A DNA stretch of 20,097 nt from Citromicrobium sp. UBA3494 (GTDB taxonomy: Bacteria > Pseudomonadota > Alphaproteobacteria > Sphingomonadales > Sphingomonadaceae), in the NCBI GenBank assembly GCA_002377695.1, contig DFQH01000001.1, positions 1 through 20,097 on the forward strand, written 5' to 3'. Positions 1 to 6,937 of this stretch are shown piece by piece. How positions within the stretch are numbered: the first letter of the stretch is position 1; every line of letters begins with the position of its first letter. The position numbers and the translations under genes were made by a program. Below the pieces are notes generated by a model, which saw only the letters and a list, made by a program, of their open reading frames with translations, made no database searches and was not told the DNA's origin.

Positions 1-260
1 AGGATTACCTGATACTGGTAATAGTGCTGCAGCCGGTTCGGGTTCTCGCCATAGCGGCCGTCCGTGGGCCGGCGGCACGGCTGCACGAAGGCGGCATTCC
101 AGGGCTCGGGCCCCAGTGCGCGCAGCGTGGTCGCGGTGTGAAACGTGCCCGCCCCCATCCGCATGTCATAGGGCTGCAGGATGACACAGCCCTGCGCCGC
201 CCAGAAGTCGTGCAGGGCGAGGATCATGTCCTGGAAACTGTTTTTCGGATCGCGGCTCAT
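1..260 (-). CDS. glyQ: Glycine--tRNA ligase alpha subunit, 5' part only
   Basis: The minus strand reads [20 protein letters not shown], then the hallmark GlyQ stretch [39 protein letters not shown] and QVIL, and runs off the left edge after about 86 residues with no stop seen. In the known alpha2beta2 bacterial glycyl-tRNA synthetase this subunit carries the catalytic class II core that makes glycyl-adenylate and charges tRNA-Gly in the cytoplasm. The start at 260 puts eight residues before the conserved FQ, as in the E. coli protein. An in-frame ATG at 275 (adding MALGL) and a TTG at 299 are alternatives, and none has a convincing ribosome binding site. glyS presumably lies beyond the edge. 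A promoter on this strand is visible at 342-370. Identity is firm; the exact start is less so. Confidence 0.93.
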   Translation of the reverse strand, partial: MSRDPKNSFQDMILALHDFWAAQGCVILQPYDMRMGAGTFHTATTLRALGPEPWNAAFVQPCRRPTDGRYGENPNRLQHYYQYQVI

Positions 261-341
261 CAGGCCAAGGGCCATGGCGAAGCCGTGCGACAGCGTCAAC
301 GGCGCTGCGATGCGATACGCCCAATGTCAGTCTCTCGCGTC

Positions 342-370
342 ATTATGTCAGGATATGTTGACATAGCCAA
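342..370 (-). promoter_or_regulatory. Candidate sigma70-like promoter for glyQ
   Basis: Read on the minus strand, TTGGCT (370-365), a 17-bp spacer and CATAAT (347-342) resemble the -35 and -10 consensus, the -10 with five of six matches. Transcription would begin near 335, giving a leader of about 60-75 nt before glyQ. It overlaps the plus-strand promoter of the XRE cassette, and the inverted repeat at 344-365 covers its -10 and spacer. Inferred from sequence only. Confidence 0.5.
344..365. promoter_or_regulatory. Inverted-repeat operator shared by divergent promoters
   Basis: TATGTCA (344-350), eight bases, TGACATA (359-365) form a perfect 7-bp inverted repeat. Related half sites occur at 325-329 (TGTCA) and at 379-384 (GACATA, overlapping the plus-strand -10). 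The repeat covers the -35 of the rightward promoter and the -10 and spacer of the leftward one. A repressor bound here could control both glyQ and the rightward cassette. The obvious candidate is the small XRE protein encoded at 930-1124, by autoregulation. That assignment is inference. Confidence 0.5.
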
Positions 371-386
371 CGAATCGCGACATAAA
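358..386 (+). promoter_or_regulatory. Candidate sigma70-like promoter of the XRE/membrane cassette
   Basis: A perfect -35 hexamer TTGACA (358-363), a 17-bp spacer and CATAAA (381-386, four of six matches) predict a start near 393, about 27 nt before the ATG at 420. A strong GAGGAG ribosome binding site follows at about 405-412. Half sites of the TGACATA repeat overlap both hexamers. Confidence 0.55.
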
Positions 387-419
387 GTCAGCACAACCTG
401 ACACCGAGGAGAGTTTCTC

Positions 420-545
420 ATGACCGTCGATCTGACCAGGCCTTCAACATACGCAGCAGCGCTTGCCGCGCTGACGTTCATCTTTCTGGCGGGATACGGC
501 GCGGGCACGCTCGCGGCGAAGATCGCTGAAGCGCTGGTTGCCTGA
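420..545 (+). CDS. 41-residue single-pass membrane peptide (unknown)
   Basis: A small ORF opens with ATG eight or so bases after a strong GAGGAGAG motif and ends one base before the next gene's ATG. The peptide has a short polar N-terminus (MTVDLTRPSTY), one hydrophobic segment (about residues 12-29) and a small amphipathic tail. I recognise no family. Translation signals, position directly behind the predicted promoter and tight coupling to the next membrane protein argue that it is real. It may be a small partner of the downstream membrane proteins or of the regulator. It is easily missed by gene callers because of its length. Confidence 0.6.
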   Translation: MTVDLTRPSTYAAALAALTFIFLAGYGAGTLAAKIAEALVA

Positions 546-546
546 C

Positions 547-933
547 ATGACATCCGAAAAACGAACCCGGATGTACCTGACATCGGCCGTGATGGGCTTT
601 GGTGCGACCGTATTCTGGATCGTGGCAAGCGCGCTGGGCTGGCCCGACTTCGTCAAAGGGCTGTCGATCGGCCTTCTGCTGGTCAGCCTGATAACGCTGC
701 TGCTGCGCCGACTGCGCGATGAATATATCCAGCAATTGTGGAACGCGGGCACCGGCTTCGCCTTCGTGGCGGTGGTTGTCCTTTTCCTCGTTTCGCCCTT
801 CATCGAAGGCTTCGTCGCCGGGTTCAACGGCGCCATGCGCGATCAGGCGATCACTGCAGAACTCATTGGCCCGGCCGCTCTGCTCGCCTTCTTCATAGGC
901 TTTCACTTCAAGTGGCTGCGGAGCAGCTGGTGA
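547..933 (+). CDS. Small integral membrane protein, four predicted TM segments
   Basis: A 128-residue protein starting MTSEKRTRMYLTSAVMGFG, with hydrophobic stretches at about residues 10-30, 38-53, 66-88 and 105-121 and positively charged loops (RRLRDE). The ATG at 547 is preferred over an in-frame TTG at 538 that lies inside the preceding gene. Its stop overlaps the GTG start of the regulator gene by four bases (GTGA), so the two are almost certainly co-translated. Short XRE regulators are often encoded beside small multi-TM proteins of unknown function, and this pair fits that pattern. No specific function can be given. Confidence 0.8.
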   Translation: MTSEKRTRMYLTSAVMGFGATVFWIVASALGWPDFVKGLSIGLLLVSLITLLLRRLRDEYIQQLWNAGTGFAFVAVVVLFLVSPFIEGFVAGFNGAMRDQAITAELIGPAALLAFFIGFHFKWLRSSW

Positions 934-1124
934 GGAACCGCCTCAAAGTCCTGCGCGCGGAACGCGACTGGAGCCAGGCCGAGCTTGCCGGCCGGCTCGA
1001 TGTCAGCCGCCAGGCGGTCAACGCCATCGAAACCGGCAAGCACGACCCCTCGCTGGGCCTCGCGTTCAAGATCTCGCGGCTGTTCGAAGCCCCGATAGAG
1101 GAGATTTTCCATGACGAAGGATGA
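930..1124 (+). CDS. Small XRE-family HTH transcriptional regulator
   Basis: A 64-residue protein, nearly all of it one helix-turn-helix domain: RNRLKVLRAERDWSQAELA, then DVSRQAVNAIETGKHDPSL and a C-terminal IEEIFHDEG. The Q-x-x-L-A / VSRQAVNAIE-x-G pattern is typical of Cro/C1-type minimal regulators with no effector domain. It begins with GTG overlapping the stop of the upstream membrane gene, and its 3' end overlaps the next gene by 14 bases. It probably binds DNA as a dimer and may act on the inverted repeat at 344-365, which would make the cassette self-regulated. What signal it responds to is unknown; one of the adjacent membrane proteins could be the sensor. Confidence 0.9.
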   Translation: MRNRLKVLRAERDWSQAELAGRLDVSRQAVNAIETGKHDPSLGLAFKISRLFEAPIEEIFHDEG

Positions 1125-1536
1125 CGGGAATCTTTCGGGCGAACAGCGGCTGAAGGCGCGGCGCCGCCGTTTCTACCGTTACCTTGCCATCGCATTTGTG
1201 GTCAGCATGGTTGTCGGCATGCTGAGCGGCGGGCTGGCCGCATTCTACGAGGACGGCGCCGTCCCGCTCTGGATACCCTTGGTGGTGTGCGTTGCAGTCG
1301 CCCTGGCGTTCGCCTGGTTCACCTACGACTATTTCAGGCGAGTCGACGAACTGGACCGGATGGACAACCTGTGGGCTCATCTGATCGGCTTTTACGGCGG
1401 CCTTATCGTGTTCGGCGTGTGGTACTTCCTGGCCGAGCTTGACCTTGCAGCAAAGCCGAGCGCCGTTGCCACCGTCGCCATCATGGCTGGCCTGACCTTC
1501 GTCGCCTACGGCCTGCGCAAACTCGGCCTGCGATGA
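1111..1536 (+). CDS. Four-TM membrane protein of the XRE cassette (unknown)
   Basis: A 141-residue protein with a basic cytoplasmic start (EQRLKARRRRFYRY) and hydrophobic segments at about residues 22-46, 53-72, 87-108 and 118-137. A GAGGAG motif about seven bases before the ATG at 1111 supports this start, which lies inside the end of the regulator gene. It is the last gene of the four-gene cassette. I do not recognise a named family. No enzyme motifs are visible, and a sensor, immunity or transport-accessory role are all possible. Confidence 0.8.
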   Translation: MTKDDGNLSGEQRLKARRRRFYRYLAIAFVVSMVVGMLSGGLAAFYEDGAVPLWIPLVVCVAVALAFAWFTYDYFRRVDELDRMDNLWAHLIGFYGGLIVFGVWYFLAELDLAAKPSAVATVAIMAGLTFVAYGLRKLGLR

Positions 1537-1607
1537 CATTACAACGCGCTGACAACACGGCGTAATTCGACTAGTTCATCACTCACCTACCGAAAGAAGG
1601 ATACCCC

Positions 1608-2555
1608 ATGCACTCCCACCGCAAATCGAAATTTCTCGCCAGCGCCTGCGCTGCTTTCGCCATCGCCGCGACCGCAGTGGGCTGCGCCCCGGCGCAGACG
1701 ATGTCGGCGCCCGTCGCTTCGACCCAGGCACCGGCCAGCTCCGTTGGCACCGAGGGCCCGGCACTGTGGCGCGTCGCGGACGAAGACACCACGATCTACG
1801 TCTTCGGCACGGTTCACGCCCTGCCCGACGATGTGAACTGGTATTCCGGCACCGTGAAGAACGCACTCGATTCCAGCGACACGCTGGTAACCGAGATCGA
1901 CATGACCCCGGCCGCCGAGGCAGAAACGGCCGCGCTGTTCCAGCGCACGGCCACCCTGCCCGAAGGCACGACCCTGCGCAGCCTGCTGACGGAGGAACAG
2001 CGCACCGATTACGAGGCGCTGCTGACCGAGTTCGGCATGCCGGTCAACGCGCTCGATCCCGTGGAGCCCTGGGGCGCCGCGCTGGCGCTGTCGCAAATCG
2101 CATTCGCCAGGGCAGGGATCGACGGCGAGAACGGCACGGAAAAGGTGCTGGAAGAAAAGGTCGGCGACCGGCTGGGCCGCGATGCGCTGGAGACGGCGGC
2201 ATTCCAGCTGGAGATCTTCGACGGCCTGCCGCAGGATGCGCAGATCGACTATCTGATGGAGACCGTGACGGAGATCGACACGGTCGTGCCGATGCTCAAC
2301 CAGATCATCGCGGAATGGGCCGAGGGCGACGTCGACGATCTGGGCGCGCTGCTGAACGAAGCGCTGGAGGCCGATCCGGTTCTCGCCGATCGCATGCTCT
2401 ACTCGCGCAACAAGACGTGGGCGGGCTGGATCGACGAGCGGCTCGATAGCCCGGGCACGATCTTCATGGCGGTTGGCGCAGGGCACCTTGCAGGCGACCG
2501 GTCGGTACAGGACTATCTCGCCGAGCGCGGGATCAGCATCACCCGCGTACAGTGA
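1608..2555 (+). CDS. TraB/GumN family protein, exported (copy 1)
   Basis: This 315-residue protein has an N-terminal signal sequence with a possible lipobox ending at Cys26 (TAVGC). A TraB/GumN domain follows: the N-terminal GTVH motif at 67-70 and acidic TEIDM stretch, and a C-terminal GAGHL motif at 290-294. The family resembles Tiki-type metalloproteases in having paired GxxH motifs, but bacterial members are mostly uncharacterised. An AAGGA ribosome binding site lies about ten bases before the ATG. Its stop overlaps the possible GTG start of a second family member, so the two form a tandem paralogous pair; both end in TRVQ. The lipobox is imperfect (Ala at -3), so a soluble periplasmic form is possible. 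Confidence 0.88.
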   Translation: MHSHRKSKFLASACAAFAIAATAVGCAPAQTMSAPVASTQAPASSVGTEGPALWRVADEDTTIYVFGTVHALPDDVNWYSGTVKNALDSSDTLVTEIDMTPAAEAETAALFQRTATLPEGTTLRSLLTEEQRTDYEALLTEFGMPVNALDPVEPWGAALALSQIAFARAGIDGENGTEKVLEEKVGDRLGRDALETAAFQLEIFDGLPQDAQIDYLMETVTEIDTVVPMLNQIIAEWAEGDVDDLGALLNEALEADPVLADRMLYSRNKTWAGWIDERLDSPGTIFMAVGAGHLAGDRSVQDYLAERGISITRVQ

Positions 2556-2560
2556 CGACC

Positions 2561-3454
2561 ATGAACCTGTTCCGATCCGCCCTTCTCGCACTGCTCGCCT
2601 GTCTGGTCGCCGCCTGCGCCCAGCCCGACGAGCGCGAGACGGGCGGGTCGGACGCCCCCAACCCCCTGCTGTGGGAAGTCGCGCGGTCGGACGGATCGGT
2701 CGAAGGATGGCTGATGGGTACGATCCACGCGCTTCCCGACGGGGCCCGATGGCGCAATGGCGCGATCGACCGCGCCGTCGCCGATGCGGATATTCTCGTC
2801 ATGGAGATCGACGATCTGGACGATCGCAAGGCGATGGCAGCCGCTTTCCAGCCGCTCGCCTTTTCCGATGGGCAGCCGCCGCTTGCCGCGCGCGTTCACC
2901 CCGAACAGCGCGAGCAGCTGACCGATCTTGTCGGGCAAACCTCCTACAATCTTGACGACTTCGCCCGGATCGAGAGCTGGAGCGCGGCGCTGATCCTCGC
3001 ACAGGCGATCGAAACCGATGCGGACGCGCGCAATGGCGTGGACCGTGCGCTGGTAGAGGATTTCACAGGGCGCCCAATCATGGAGATCGAGGGCGCACGC
3101 GAGCAGTTCACGGTGTTCGACGGATTGTCGGAAAGCGCGCAACGCGCCCTGCTGGCCGCCATCGTCGAGGACTCGCGTAAGGACGAGACGGAACGCATGG
3201 AGCCGATCACGCTGTACCTCGCAGGCGATGTCGACGGGCTGGAGCGCCTGTCGCGCGAAGGCATGCTGGCGATACCCGAAGTCCGCGAGGCACTGCTCAC
3301 GAAACGCAACGCGCGGTGGGCACCGCGGATCGAGCGTCTGCTGGCGCGCGAGGAGCGCCCGCTGATCGCAGTGGGCGCTGCGCATATGGTGGGCGATGAC
3401 GGACTGGTCGCCCTGCTCGAAGCGGAAGGCTATCGCGTCACGCGCGTGCAATAG
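2561..3454 (+). CDS. TraB/GumN family lipoprotein (copy 2)
   Basis: A 297-residue paralogue of the preceding gene. It has a signal peptide with a good lipobox LVAAC (Cys19), GTIHALPD at 53-60, EIDDLDD soon after, and GAAHM at 272-276. Sequence alignment by eye shows the same spacing of motifs as copy 1, including the FTVFDGL / LEIFDGL region and the C-terminal TRVQ. I chose the ATG at 2561; an in-frame GTG at 2552 overlaps the upstream stop (GTGA) and would add three residues. Neither has a clear ribosome binding site, suggesting translational coupling. The lipobox predicts anchoring to a membrane facing the periplasm. Substrate unknown. Confidence 0.88.
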   Translation: MNLFRSALLALLACLVAACAQPDERETGGSDAPNPLLWEVARSDGSVEGWLMGTIHALPDGARWRNGAIDRAVADADILVMEIDDLDDRKAMAAAFQPLAFSDGQPPLAARVHPEQREQLTDLVGQTSYNLDDFARIESWSAALILAQAIETDADARNGVDRALVEDFTGRPIMEIEGAREQFTVFDGLSESAQRALLAAIVEDSRKDETERMEPITLYLAGDVDGLERLSREGMLAIPEVREALLTKRNARWAPRIERLLAREERPLIAVGAAHMVGDDGLVALLEAEGYRVTRVQ

Positions 3455-3552
3455 TCCGCGTGGCGCCGATGCAGCTTGCATTTCCGCGCCACTGCCCGTA
3501 ACAGCGCGCGCTTCGGCGCCATGTGCATCCCTGGAGGCGTGGCGGACCGAAG

Positions 3553-3558
3553 CATAAT
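3553..3558 (+). promoter_or_regulatory. Possible -10 element upstream of rplY
   Basis: The 130-bp gap before rplY contains CATAAT about 27 bases before the start codon, with no good -35 at the right spacing. A second possible pair, TTGCAT (3476-3481) and TAACAG (3499-3504), has a 17-bp spacer. Either could drive rplY; neither is strong. Confidence 0.25.
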
Positions 3559-3584
3559 ATCCGCATTTCGAAAGGTAGCATACC

Positions 3585-4265
3585 ATGAGCGACGCTCTGA
3601 CCCTGCCGGCCGAGACGCGCGACCGGGCTGGCAAGGGAGCCTCCCGGGCACTGCGTCGCGAAGGCCGTGTCCCCGCCGTGATCTATGGCGGCAAGGAAGA
3701 ACCCACCCCGATCCACATCGAAGAGCGCGAACTCATTCGCCAGCTCGATTCCGGCCATTTCATGAACTCGATCATCGAGATCGAGGTTGGCGGCAAGAAG
3801 GTGCGCACCCTGCCCAAGGACGTTGCGCTGCACCCCGTCACCGACCGGCCCGAGCACGTGGACTTCCTGCGCCTTGCGAAGGGTGCCAAGGTGGATGTGA
3901 ACGTCCCCGTGGTCTTCGTCGACGAAGAGGAATCGCCCGGCCTCAAGAAGGGCGGCGTTCTCAACGTGGTCCGTCACGAGCTGGAACTGGTCTGCGAAGC
4001 GGACAAGATTCCGAACGAGATCGTCATCAGCGTGCGTGGCAAGGAAGTCGGCGACTCGATCCACATCAGCGAAGTCGATCTGCCCGCAGGCAGCACTTCG
4101 GCGATCACCGATCGCGACTTCACCATTGCCACCCTGGTCGCTCCGTCCGCGCTCAAGAAGGCCGAAGGCGCCGAGGGTGAAGACGAAGTCACCGAAACCG
4201 AAGTCATCGAGCAGCATGCCGAGACCGTGATGGGTGAAGACGACCAGGTCGTCGACGGCGAATAA
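3585..4265 (+). CDS. rplY: 50S ribosomal protein L25, general stress (CTC) form
   Basis: A 226-residue protein of the long CTC/TL5 type. The N-terminal 5S rRNA-binding L25 domain covers about residues 5-95 ([40 protein letters not shown]). The second beta domain follows to about residue 190 ([39 protein letters not shown]), and then an acidic tail rich in Glu and Asp. It binds 5S rRNA in the large subunit. E. coli has only the first domain; the two-domain form is usual in alphaproteobacteria. An AAAGG ribosome binding site lies nine bases before the ATG. A strong terminator follows. Its position directly upstream of pth is a common bacterial arrangement. Confidence 0.97.
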   Translation: MSDALTLPAETRDRAGKGASRALRREGRVPAVIYGGKEEPTPIHIEERELIRQLDSGHFMNSIIEIEVGGKKVRTLPKDVALHPVTDRPEHVDFLRLAKGAKVDVNVPVVFVDEEESPGLKKGGVLNVVRHELELVCEADKIPNEIVISVRGKEVGDSIHISEVDLPAGSTSAITDRDFTIATLVAPSALKKAEGAEGEDEVTETEVIEQHAETVMGEDDQVVDGE

Positions 4266-4287
4266 GCCGCTTCACATAATGCAATCG

Positions 4288-4325
4288 AACGCCGGGCCTC
4301 TCCCCAGAGGTCCGGCGTTTTCATT
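4288..4325 (+). terminator. Rho-independent terminator after rplY
   Basis: A 14-bp stem with a single G-U pair (4288-4301 with 4306-4319), a CCCC loop and a following TTTTCATTT stretch. It begins about 22 bases after the rplY stop and ends about 30 bases before pth. Much rplY transcription should therefore stop here, and pth is likely to have its own promoter or depend on readthrough. Confidence 0.85.
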
Positions 4326-4354
4326 TCCGGGCCAAGCGATTAGGGACTGCCGCC

Positions 4355-4924
4355 ATGCAAATATGGACAGGCCTAGGAAACCCGGGACCGCGCTACGCGC
4401 TCCATCGGCACAATGTCGGCTTCATGGCGTGCGACGTGATCGGCGAGGCGCACGATTTCGGCCCGGTGCAGAAGAAGTTTCAGGGCTGGGTGCAGGAAGG
4501 CCGGATCGGGACCGAGAAGGTCCTGCTGCTCAAGCCCGCAACCTTCATGAACGAAAGCGGCCGTTCGGTCGCCGAAGCAATGCGGTTCTACAAGCTGGAG
4601 CCGGACGCGCTGACCGTCTTCCACGACGAGCTGGACCTCGCGCCCTTCAAGGTGAAGGTCCGCATGGGCGGCGGGCTTGCCGGGCACAACGGCCTGCGCA
4701 GCATCAACCAGCACCTCGGCCCCGACTTCAGGCGGGTGCGCATCGGTATCGGCCATCCGGGCCACAAGGACCGCGTGACAGGGCATGTCCTGGGTAATTT
4801 CGCCAAATCGGAAATGGACGATCTGGCAGACATGCTGGGCGCAATGGCAAGCGAGGCATCGTGGCTGGCCGAGGGTGACGAGGCGCGCTTCATGAACGAT
4901 GTCGCGCTCAGGATGCAGGACTGA
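4355..4924 (+). CDS. pth: Peptidyl-tRNA hydrolase
   Basis: This 189-residue enzyme cleaves the ester bond of peptidyl-tRNAs dropped from stalled ribosomes, recycling tRNA. Family signatures are all present: GLGNPGPRY (Asn9), RHNVGF with the catalytic His19, KPATFMNESG with Asn66, HDELDL with Asp91, and GGGLAGHNGLRS with Asn112. Length is normal for bacterial Pth. The ATG at 4355 gives the standard short start ahead of the first beta strand. The gene begins just past the rplY terminator, and the next gene starts five bases after its stop, so it leads a run of closely spaced genes toward ychF. Confidence 0.97.
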   Translation: MQIWTGLGNPGPRYALHRHNVGFMACDVIGEAHDFGPVQKKFQGWVQEGRIGTEKVLLLKPATFMNESGRSVAEAMRFYKLEPDALTVFHDELDLAPFKVKVRMGGGLAGHNGLRSINQHLGPDFRRVRIGIGHPGHKDRVTGHVLGNFAKSEMDDLADMLGAMASEASWLAEGDEARFMNDVALRMQD

Positions 4925-4929
4925 TCGCG

Positions 4930-5544
4930 ATGCCGGGCCGGGCGCAACTGCTTGCGCTGATGACGCTTCAGACCGCCGCGTTCGTCGCAATCGGTGTCGC
5001 CTTGTGGTGGTTCTCCGGTCGCCCGGTCGGCGCGTTTGCGAACCTTGACCTGGATGGCGTCGTTCTCGGCGGCGTACTCGCGGCGATCCTGATCGCGGCC
5101 GCAGCGGCAGTGTTCTTCGGGCTGCCGAAACTTTCCGAATATCTGATCCGCGCGCAGGCGGAGAACTTCTCGTTCCTCGAAAAGCCGATGCCGTTCTGGG
5201 CGTTGATCTGGATTTCACTGGGGGCCGGGATAGGGGAGGAGGCGCTGTTTCGCGGCGGCGTTCAGACGCTGGCGGGCGACTATCTCGGCGCACCGCTGGC
5301 GATCCTTGTCGCGTCGGGCCTGTTCGCGGTGGTTCACTTTGCCAAGCCGCTCGTCGCCGCGATCATCTTCGTGATCGGAGTCGTCTTCGGCTGCGTCTAC
5401 TGGATTACCGACAGCCTGCTGGCGGTCATGGTCGGCCACGCACTCTACGATGTGTTCGCCTTGTGGTATGTGCAGAAAGAGATGCACCGGCTCGACGTGT
5501 TCTCGGGCAAGGAAGTGTCGAACGACGAGACGATCACGGAGTAG
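4930..5544 (+). CDS. CPBP family intramembrane glutamic endopeptidase
   Basis: A 204-residue membrane protein with the three motifs of the CPBP (Rce1/Abi, type II CAAX-like) family: E103-E104-x3-R108 (GEEALFRGG), F132-x3-H136 (FAVVHF) and H170-x3-D174 (GHALYD). Hydrophobic segments lie at about 12-30, 45-64, 88-101, 122-140, 142-160 and 163-180. Bacterial members are intramembrane proteases or, in some cases, protein-protection and bacteriocin-immunity factors. The substrate cannot be told from sequence. It starts five bases after pth and ends three bases before the dehydrogenase gene. Confidence 0.9.
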   Translation: MPGRAQLLALMTLQTAAFVAIGVALWWFSGRPVGAFANLDLDGVVLGGVLAAILIAAAAAVFFGLPKLSEYLIRAQAENFSFLEKPMPFWALIWISLGAGIGEEALFRGGVQTLAGDYLGAPLAILVASGLFAVVHFAKPLVAAIIFVIGVVFGCVYWITDSLLAVMVGHALYDVFALWYVQKEMHRLDVFSGKEVSNDETITE

Positions 5545-5547
5545 ACC

Positions 5548-6546
5548 ATGCCCCAGCTATCCCGCCGTACCCTGCTTGCCGGCGCCGCCGCGACCGGCGT
5601 GCTGACCGCCACGGCCGCCCGCGCCCAGCGCGACCTTGCGGCCACCACGCCCAATCTTTTCGGCAAGAGCGTGCTCATCACCGGATCTTCCTCCGGTTTC
5701 GGGCGCCTGGGCGCGGAGCATTATGCGCGTCTCGGCGCGAAGGTATTCGCCACCATGCGCAACCTCCCCCGCCCCGAAGCGGAAGAACTGCGTGCCCTTG
5801 CCGCGGACGACGGCCTCGACATCACCGTGATCGAGATCGACGTCCTGTCCGACGCGCAGGTCGCGGCGGGCGTCGCGGAAGCCGAGCGGCTGAACGGCGG
5901 CGGGATCGACGTGCTGGTCAATAATGCCGGGATCGGCATATCGGGCCCCATCGAAGTGCAGGACATGCAGGCGACCGAGCTGATTTTCGGCACCAACGTG
6001 CTGGGTGCACACCGGATGGCGCGCGCCGTGCTGCCGGGCATGCGCAAGAAAGGCGGCGGGCTGATCGTGCCGATCTCCAGCCAGCTCGGCCGCGTGATCG
6101 TGCCCTACTCCGGCCATTATTCGCCGACCAAGTTCGCGCTGGAAGCGATGAGCGAGGCGATGGCCTACGAACTCGTGCCGCACAATATCGAGGTCTCGAT
6201 CATCGAGCCCGGTGGTTACCCGACGCAAGTGTGGGTCAACCGGAATATCTACACCTCCGCGCTCAAGGAACGTGCGGCGCAGGTTCACACGGCGGGCTAT
6301 CCGCAGGTGGTCGCGAACATGGGCGAGGAAGACGGCTCGGGCCGCAGCGCGGACCCGATGGACGTGCCGCGCGCCATCGCGCAGATTATCGCAATGCCCG
6401 GAGGTACCCGCCCGCTGCGCACCGAAGTCCACCCCGGTTCCAAGCCGCAGATGAGGATCAACGAGGTGACGGCGCAAGTGCAGGTCGGATGGCTGGGTGA
6501 GTCGGGCTATGGCCCGCTCATCAAGGCGGTCCATAATGTGGACTAG
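5548..6546 (+). CDS. Short-chain dehydrogenase/reductase with Tat signal
   Basis: The 332-residue protein opens with a twin-arginine signal (SRRTLLAGAAATG, likely cut after ARA at residue 26), followed by a classical SDR. The sequence shows the nucleotide-binding TGSSSGFG (45-52), NNAG (125-128), Asn150, catalytic Ser177/178 and Y191-S-P-T-K195. A GGAG motif precedes the ATG. SDRs with this pattern oxidise or reduce alcohols, ketones or sterol-like substrates with NAD(P). An intact active site behind an apparently genuine Tat signal suggests export of a folded, cofactor-loaded enzyme to the periplasm. The 3' end overlaps the DUF4087 gene by 11 bases. The substrate is not predictable. Confidence 0.92.
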   Translation: MPQLSRRTLLAGAAATGVLTATAARAQRDLAATTPNLFGKSVLITGSSSGFGRLGAEHYARLGAKVFATMRNLPRPEAEELRALAADDGLDITVIEIDVLSDAQVAAGVAEAERLNGGGIDVLVNNAGIGISGPIEVQDMQATELIFGTNVLGAHRMARAVLPGMRKKGGGLIVPISSQLGRVIVPYSGHYSPTKFALEAMSEAMAYELVPHNIEVSIIEPGGYPTQVWVNRNIYTSALKERAAQVHTAGYPQVVANMGEEDGSGRSADPMDVPRAIAQIIAMPGGTRPLRTEVHPGSKPQMRINEVTAQVQVGWLGESGYGPLIKAVHNVD

Positions 6547-6910
6547 CCGCCCCGCCCTGCTGTTGGCCGCGCTTCTCGGCGCTGCCTCGTGCGTCACCTC
6601 CCCCGCCCTTGCCGAAACGCGCTGCGGATGGCTGGTCAACCCGACGCCCGCCAACTGGTGGCTGATCGATACCCAGGGCGAATGGACCATCGGCGAACAG
6701 GGCGGCTATCAGGCCCCCGGGTTCGACGAAGCGCCCTGGGAGGGTACGCGCGAACAGGTGCCGGTAAACGGCAATTACGGCTATGAATGCGCGTGCATGG
6801 CGGTTACGAGCGATCCCGACACGAAGACCATCACGCGCGTCATCTCGGTTCGGTCCAGGCCGCTGAAAGCCTGCAGGGCCGATCCGAAGCTTCCTTCGAT
6901 GGACGCCTGA
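6536..6910 (+). CDS. DUF4087-type secreted protein
   Basis: A 124-residue protein with a signal sequence (cleavage after ALA at residue 26; a less likely lipobox ends at Cys19). The mature part begins ETRCGWLVNPTPANWWLID and continues with GEWTIGEQGGYQA, YGYECACMAV and SRPLKACRADP. The CGWxxNPTPANWWLxD start, the paired cysteines in ECAC and the late Lys-Ala-Cys match what I recall of DUF4087, a family of small periplasmic proteins of unknown function. The four mature cysteines may form disulfides. The ATG at 6536 is chosen because it starts the signal peptide; an upstream in-frame codon at 6497 would add an implausible basic stretch inside the dehydrogenase gene. Confidence 0.8.
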   Translation: MWTSRPALLLAALLGAASCVTSPALAETRCGWLVNPTPANWWLIDTQGEWTIGEQGGYQAPGFDEAPWEGTREQVPVNGNYGYECACMAVTSDPDTKTITRVISVRSRPLKACRADPKLPSMDA

Positions 6911-6937
6911 CGCGCCCTACCCGATCAGAGGATTCCC

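Noticed and set aside
261..335. A T-box-like leader for glyQ
   Set aside because: The predicted leader is only about 75 nt, no T-box consensus is visible, and such leaders are rare in proteobacteria.
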